Source of the DNA: Bacillota bacterium
GTDB taxonomy: Bacteria > Bacillota_A > Clostridia > Lachnospirales > Lachnospiraceae
Direction: 5' to 3'
Assembly (NCBI GenBank): GCA_023443625.1
Contig: JAEZTQ010000028.1
Location: forward strand, 17,916 to 81,915
Length of the DNA: 64,000 nt
In this document: positions 62,371-64,000 of the stretch, piece after piece
Layout of the letters: every line of letters starts with the position of its first letter
Position numbering within the stretch: position 1 is the first letter of the stretch
Position numbers and translations under genes: made by a program
Notes under the pieces: generated by a model
Databases searched by the model: none
The model's input: only the letters and a program-made list of their open reading frames with translations
What the model was told of the DNA's origin: nothing

Positions 62371-62519
62371 TCTATAGATAGATGTAGCTAATTAGAATGG
62401 ACTATGGTAAATTTACTTAATTTATATTGCTGAAATGAAGAAAAAGTGATAAGATGATATTTGTACAAATTTGTATTATTAAGTAATTACAAATGATGAA
62501 GTGACAGGAGGAATTACTG

Positions 62520-63212
62520 ATGAAACCTTTGAAATTTATAGTTATTATAGTATTGTTATTTACTACTCTATCAGGATGTGTACAGGAAAGTAAAATTACC
62601 GAAGAACAGGGTGATACAGTCGCAGAATATATGGCAGGATTGTTATTGAAATACGACGATAAATATGATCAAGCTTTAATTCCCTTATCAGAGGAAGATA
62701 CAATAGCAGCTAATAAGCCAGAAGCAACTGTGGTATTGTCCAAGGATGGAACGTCACAAAAATCGAAGGATGTGAAGGATTCCGTTATTAAAAGTTCTCA
62801 TGCACTATCAGAAGTAATGGGCAATGATAATTTTGAAATAAGTTACAAAGAGTATGAGTTAAGGGATGAATACCCTGAAGATGCAAAACGCTTGGGGGTT
62901 TCACTGACATCACAAAAGGGTTATCAATTTTTGGTGGTATCATTTACAGCTAAGAATGTAACTAAGGAAAAACAAAGGCTTGTTTTTAGTAAGGATGACA
63001 TTAATTATAAATTGACTGTGGATAATGATAGAATTTATAGCCCAATCATTACTTTTTTAGATAATGAGCTTCAGTTTATTGATCTTACAATAGGCGGTGG
63101 TAAAGCAGAAGATTTGGTATTGATCTTTGAAATATCAAAAGAGACGAAGGTGTCCGATATTCATTTAGAAGTTTCAGATGATAATAAATCGTGTATAATT
63201 GATATTAAATAA
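62520..63212 (+). CDS. Lipoprotein of unknown function
   Basis: This 230-aa predicted lipoprotein has a lipobox TTLSGC with the lipidated cysteine at about residue 20. The mature part is charged, with a beta-rich C-terminal half (QFLVVSFTAKNVTKEKQRLV) resembling DUF4352/telomeric-repeat-like Ig folds found in envelope proteins. GGAGG precedes the ATG. Its position after the two-component system suggests envelope sensing, but this is inferred. Confidence 0.78.
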   Translation: MKPLKFIVIIVLLFTTLSGCVQESKITEEQGDTVAEYMAGLLLKYDDKYDQALIPLSEEDTIAANKPEATVVLSKDGTSQKSKDVKDSVIKSSHALSEVMGNDNFEISYKEYELRDEYPEDAKRLGVSLTSQKGYQFLVVSFTAKNVTKEKQRLVFSKDDINYKLTVDNDRIYSPIITFLDNELQFIDLTIGGGKAEDLVLIFEISKETKVSDIHLEVSDDNKSCIIDIK

Positions 63213-63226
63213 TACAAAGGAAGATA

Positions 63227-63307
63227 GATTGAAAAATTACAGATTTTCAATCGGGAATTTGTTCCTGCGACCTAAAGTTTGCAGGTTACGGAAAGGTATG
63301 GTTATTA
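63227..63307 (+). promoter_or_regulatory. Conserved leader element, copy 2
   Basis: A hairpin with arms GATTGAAAA/TTTTCAATC (about 63227-63252) is followed by the 44-base motif at 63264-63307, 40 of 44 identical to the copy before the DUF2935 gene. It contains the CCTGC/GCAGG stem and GGTTACGGAAAGG, and ends two bases before ATG 63310. Confidence 0.6.
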
Positions 63308-63309
63308 CT

Positions 63310-63693
63310 ATGAATTATAATGAGAGGAAACGAATTAAGTTTTTTGGATTGCCTTTTACTTTTACCAAATATTTTATATCGGAAGAAAAGGTAATGATAA
63401 CAGCTGGGTTTTTGAATATTACTGAGGATGATGCTTATATGTATAAGATACAAGATGTCCGGTTGACACGAAGTTTGTCGGAGCGTATATTTAAACTCGG
63501 CACCATAACCTGTTATACAGGGGACACGACACATCCGGAACTAATCCTATATCATATCAAGAATTCAAGTGTAATTAAAGATTACATTATGCATTATTCA
63601 GAAGAGGCCAGAAGGAAGAGAAGATCATTGCATAACTTAAACATTGATGCTGCTGAATTAGATGAAGAGGAATTGGAAGAAATTGATACATAA
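63310..63693 (+). CDS. PH-like (bacterial bPH) domain protein
   Basis: This 127-aa cytoplasmic protein resembles the bacterial PH fold (YdbS-like): a run of strands with KVMITAGFLNITEDDAYMYK, then IQDVRLTRSLSERIFKLGTI, followed by a basic/acidic helix and an acidic tail. I chose ATG 63310 because the conserved leader motif ends just before it, as it does at the DUF2935 start; ATG 63298 is an alternative. It would be expressed from the lipoprotein region unless the leader has its own promoter. Confidence 0.7.
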   Translation: MNYNERKRIKFFGLPFTFTKYFISEEKVMITAGFLNITEDDAYMYKIQDVRLTRSLSERIFKLGTITCYTGDTTHPELILYHIKNSSVIKDYIMHYSEEARRKRRSLHNLNIDAAELDEEELEEIDT

Positions 63694-63709
63694 AACTTAA
63701 TAATTGTAC

Positions 63710-63738
63710 TTGACATAATTCGATTCAAATTGTACAAT
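63710..63738 (+). promoter_or_regulatory. rRNA operon promoter P1 (candidate)
   Basis: TTGACA and TACAAT are spaced by 17 bases, in the 300-base gene-free end of the window. Confidence 0.78.
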
Positions 63739-63793
63739 GGAACTCCACCGTTTAAGACAGCCACGAAAATTGAAAAAAAAAATAAAAAAGTGG

Positions 63794-63822
63794 TTGACAT
63801 AATAAAACGAGTGTGATATACT
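63794..63822 (+). promoter_or_regulatory. rRNA operon promoter P2 (candidate)
   Basis: TTGACA and TATACT are spaced by 17 bases, 84 bases after P1. Tandem near-consensus promoters are typical of rRNA operons. Confidence 0.82.
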
Positions 63823-64000
63823 AAAAAAGTTGGCGGCGCAAACATGACACAATAAATGATAAGCCTTCAACAAAACGAACCTTGATAATTGAACAGTGAA
63901 ACAACCCTGAAAATTCTAAAAAAATGAGTTCTTCACATGGGAGCTCAAAGTGTTCCAAGGAACACAAAATAGATTTTCAATGATGACTCGAAAGAGTTAT
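63823..64000 (+). other. Probable rRNA operon leader (continues beyond the window)
   Basis: Sequence such as CCTTGATAATTGAACAGTGA, then an AT-rich segment and CTCGAAAGAGTTAT, is typical of the leader before 16S rRNA in Clostridia. The 16S gene itself is not reached. Confidence 0.65.

Overview
The window is low-GC chromosomal DNA from an anaerobic, endospore-forming member of the Clostridia. The evidence is recN-spoIVB-spo0A synteny, a gap-pgk-tpiA-gpmI-secG-rnr-smpB-ssrA block, Shine-Dalgarno starts close to AGGAGG, and rubrerythrin/ferredoxin-type redox genes. The gene order and style suggest Lachnospiraceae, which is an inference. It opens inside a Zn/Cd-type P-ATPase gene and ends in the leader of what looks like an rRNA operon.

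Layout. 1-9.7 kb: metal ATPase tail, a secreted Ig-like repeat protein, recN, spoIVB and spo0A, with a strong spo0A promoter and a 0A-box-like site. 10-15.6 kb: glycolytic genes gap, pgk, tpiA and gpmI, then secG. 16-22.9 kb: rnr-smpB, a Gfo/Idh oxidoreductase, a YtrA-type GntR/ABC operon, and ssrA. 22.87-32.38 kb: a 9.5-kb island inserted in the ssrA 3' end, bounded by 56-bp direct repeats, with a tyrosine integrase, a serine resolvase and small uncharacterised cargo genes. Reading it base by base I found only three CpG dinucleotides inside it, whereas the flanking genes contain many. 32.4-40 kb: an accessory region whose core is an RNA-repair locus: a WYL regulator split by a homopolymer frameshift, a second WYL protein, two intergenic candidate structured RNAs (one with two tRNA T-arm look-alikes), a slipin/SPFH protein, a run of strong hairpins, and the RNA ligase RtcB. 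40.2-48.5 kb: Fic protein, a CsoR-regulated copper cluster (HMA-UreH-cupredoxin fusion, DUF2318, csoR, copA, copZ-like), an orphan phosphopantetheinyl transferase between remnants of a second fic locus, and a small Asp/Arg repeat protein. 48.8-63.7 kb: DUF4317, ECF sigma/anti-sigma, Crp/Fnr regulator divergent from a ferredoxin, CAP-domain and VanY-like proteins, rubrerythrin, DUF2935, GNAT, a two-component system, a lipoprotein and a PH-like protein. 63.7-64 kb: two near-consensus promoters and a leader typical of rRNA transcription.

How the parts work together. rnr, smpB and ssrA form the trans-translation/ribosome rescue set; the island sits exactly on its RNA component and restores a functional 3' end while separating it from its terminator. 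The WYL-RNA-slipin-RtcB block reads as an inducible RNA-repair or stress system and, together with its unannotated RNAs, is the best candidate for an undescribed system. A 44-nt motif preceding two unrelated genes (57.8 and 63.3 kb) and a dispersed palindromic repeat family are further unexplained structures. All functional statements rest on reading motifs by eye; no searches or folding programs were run.
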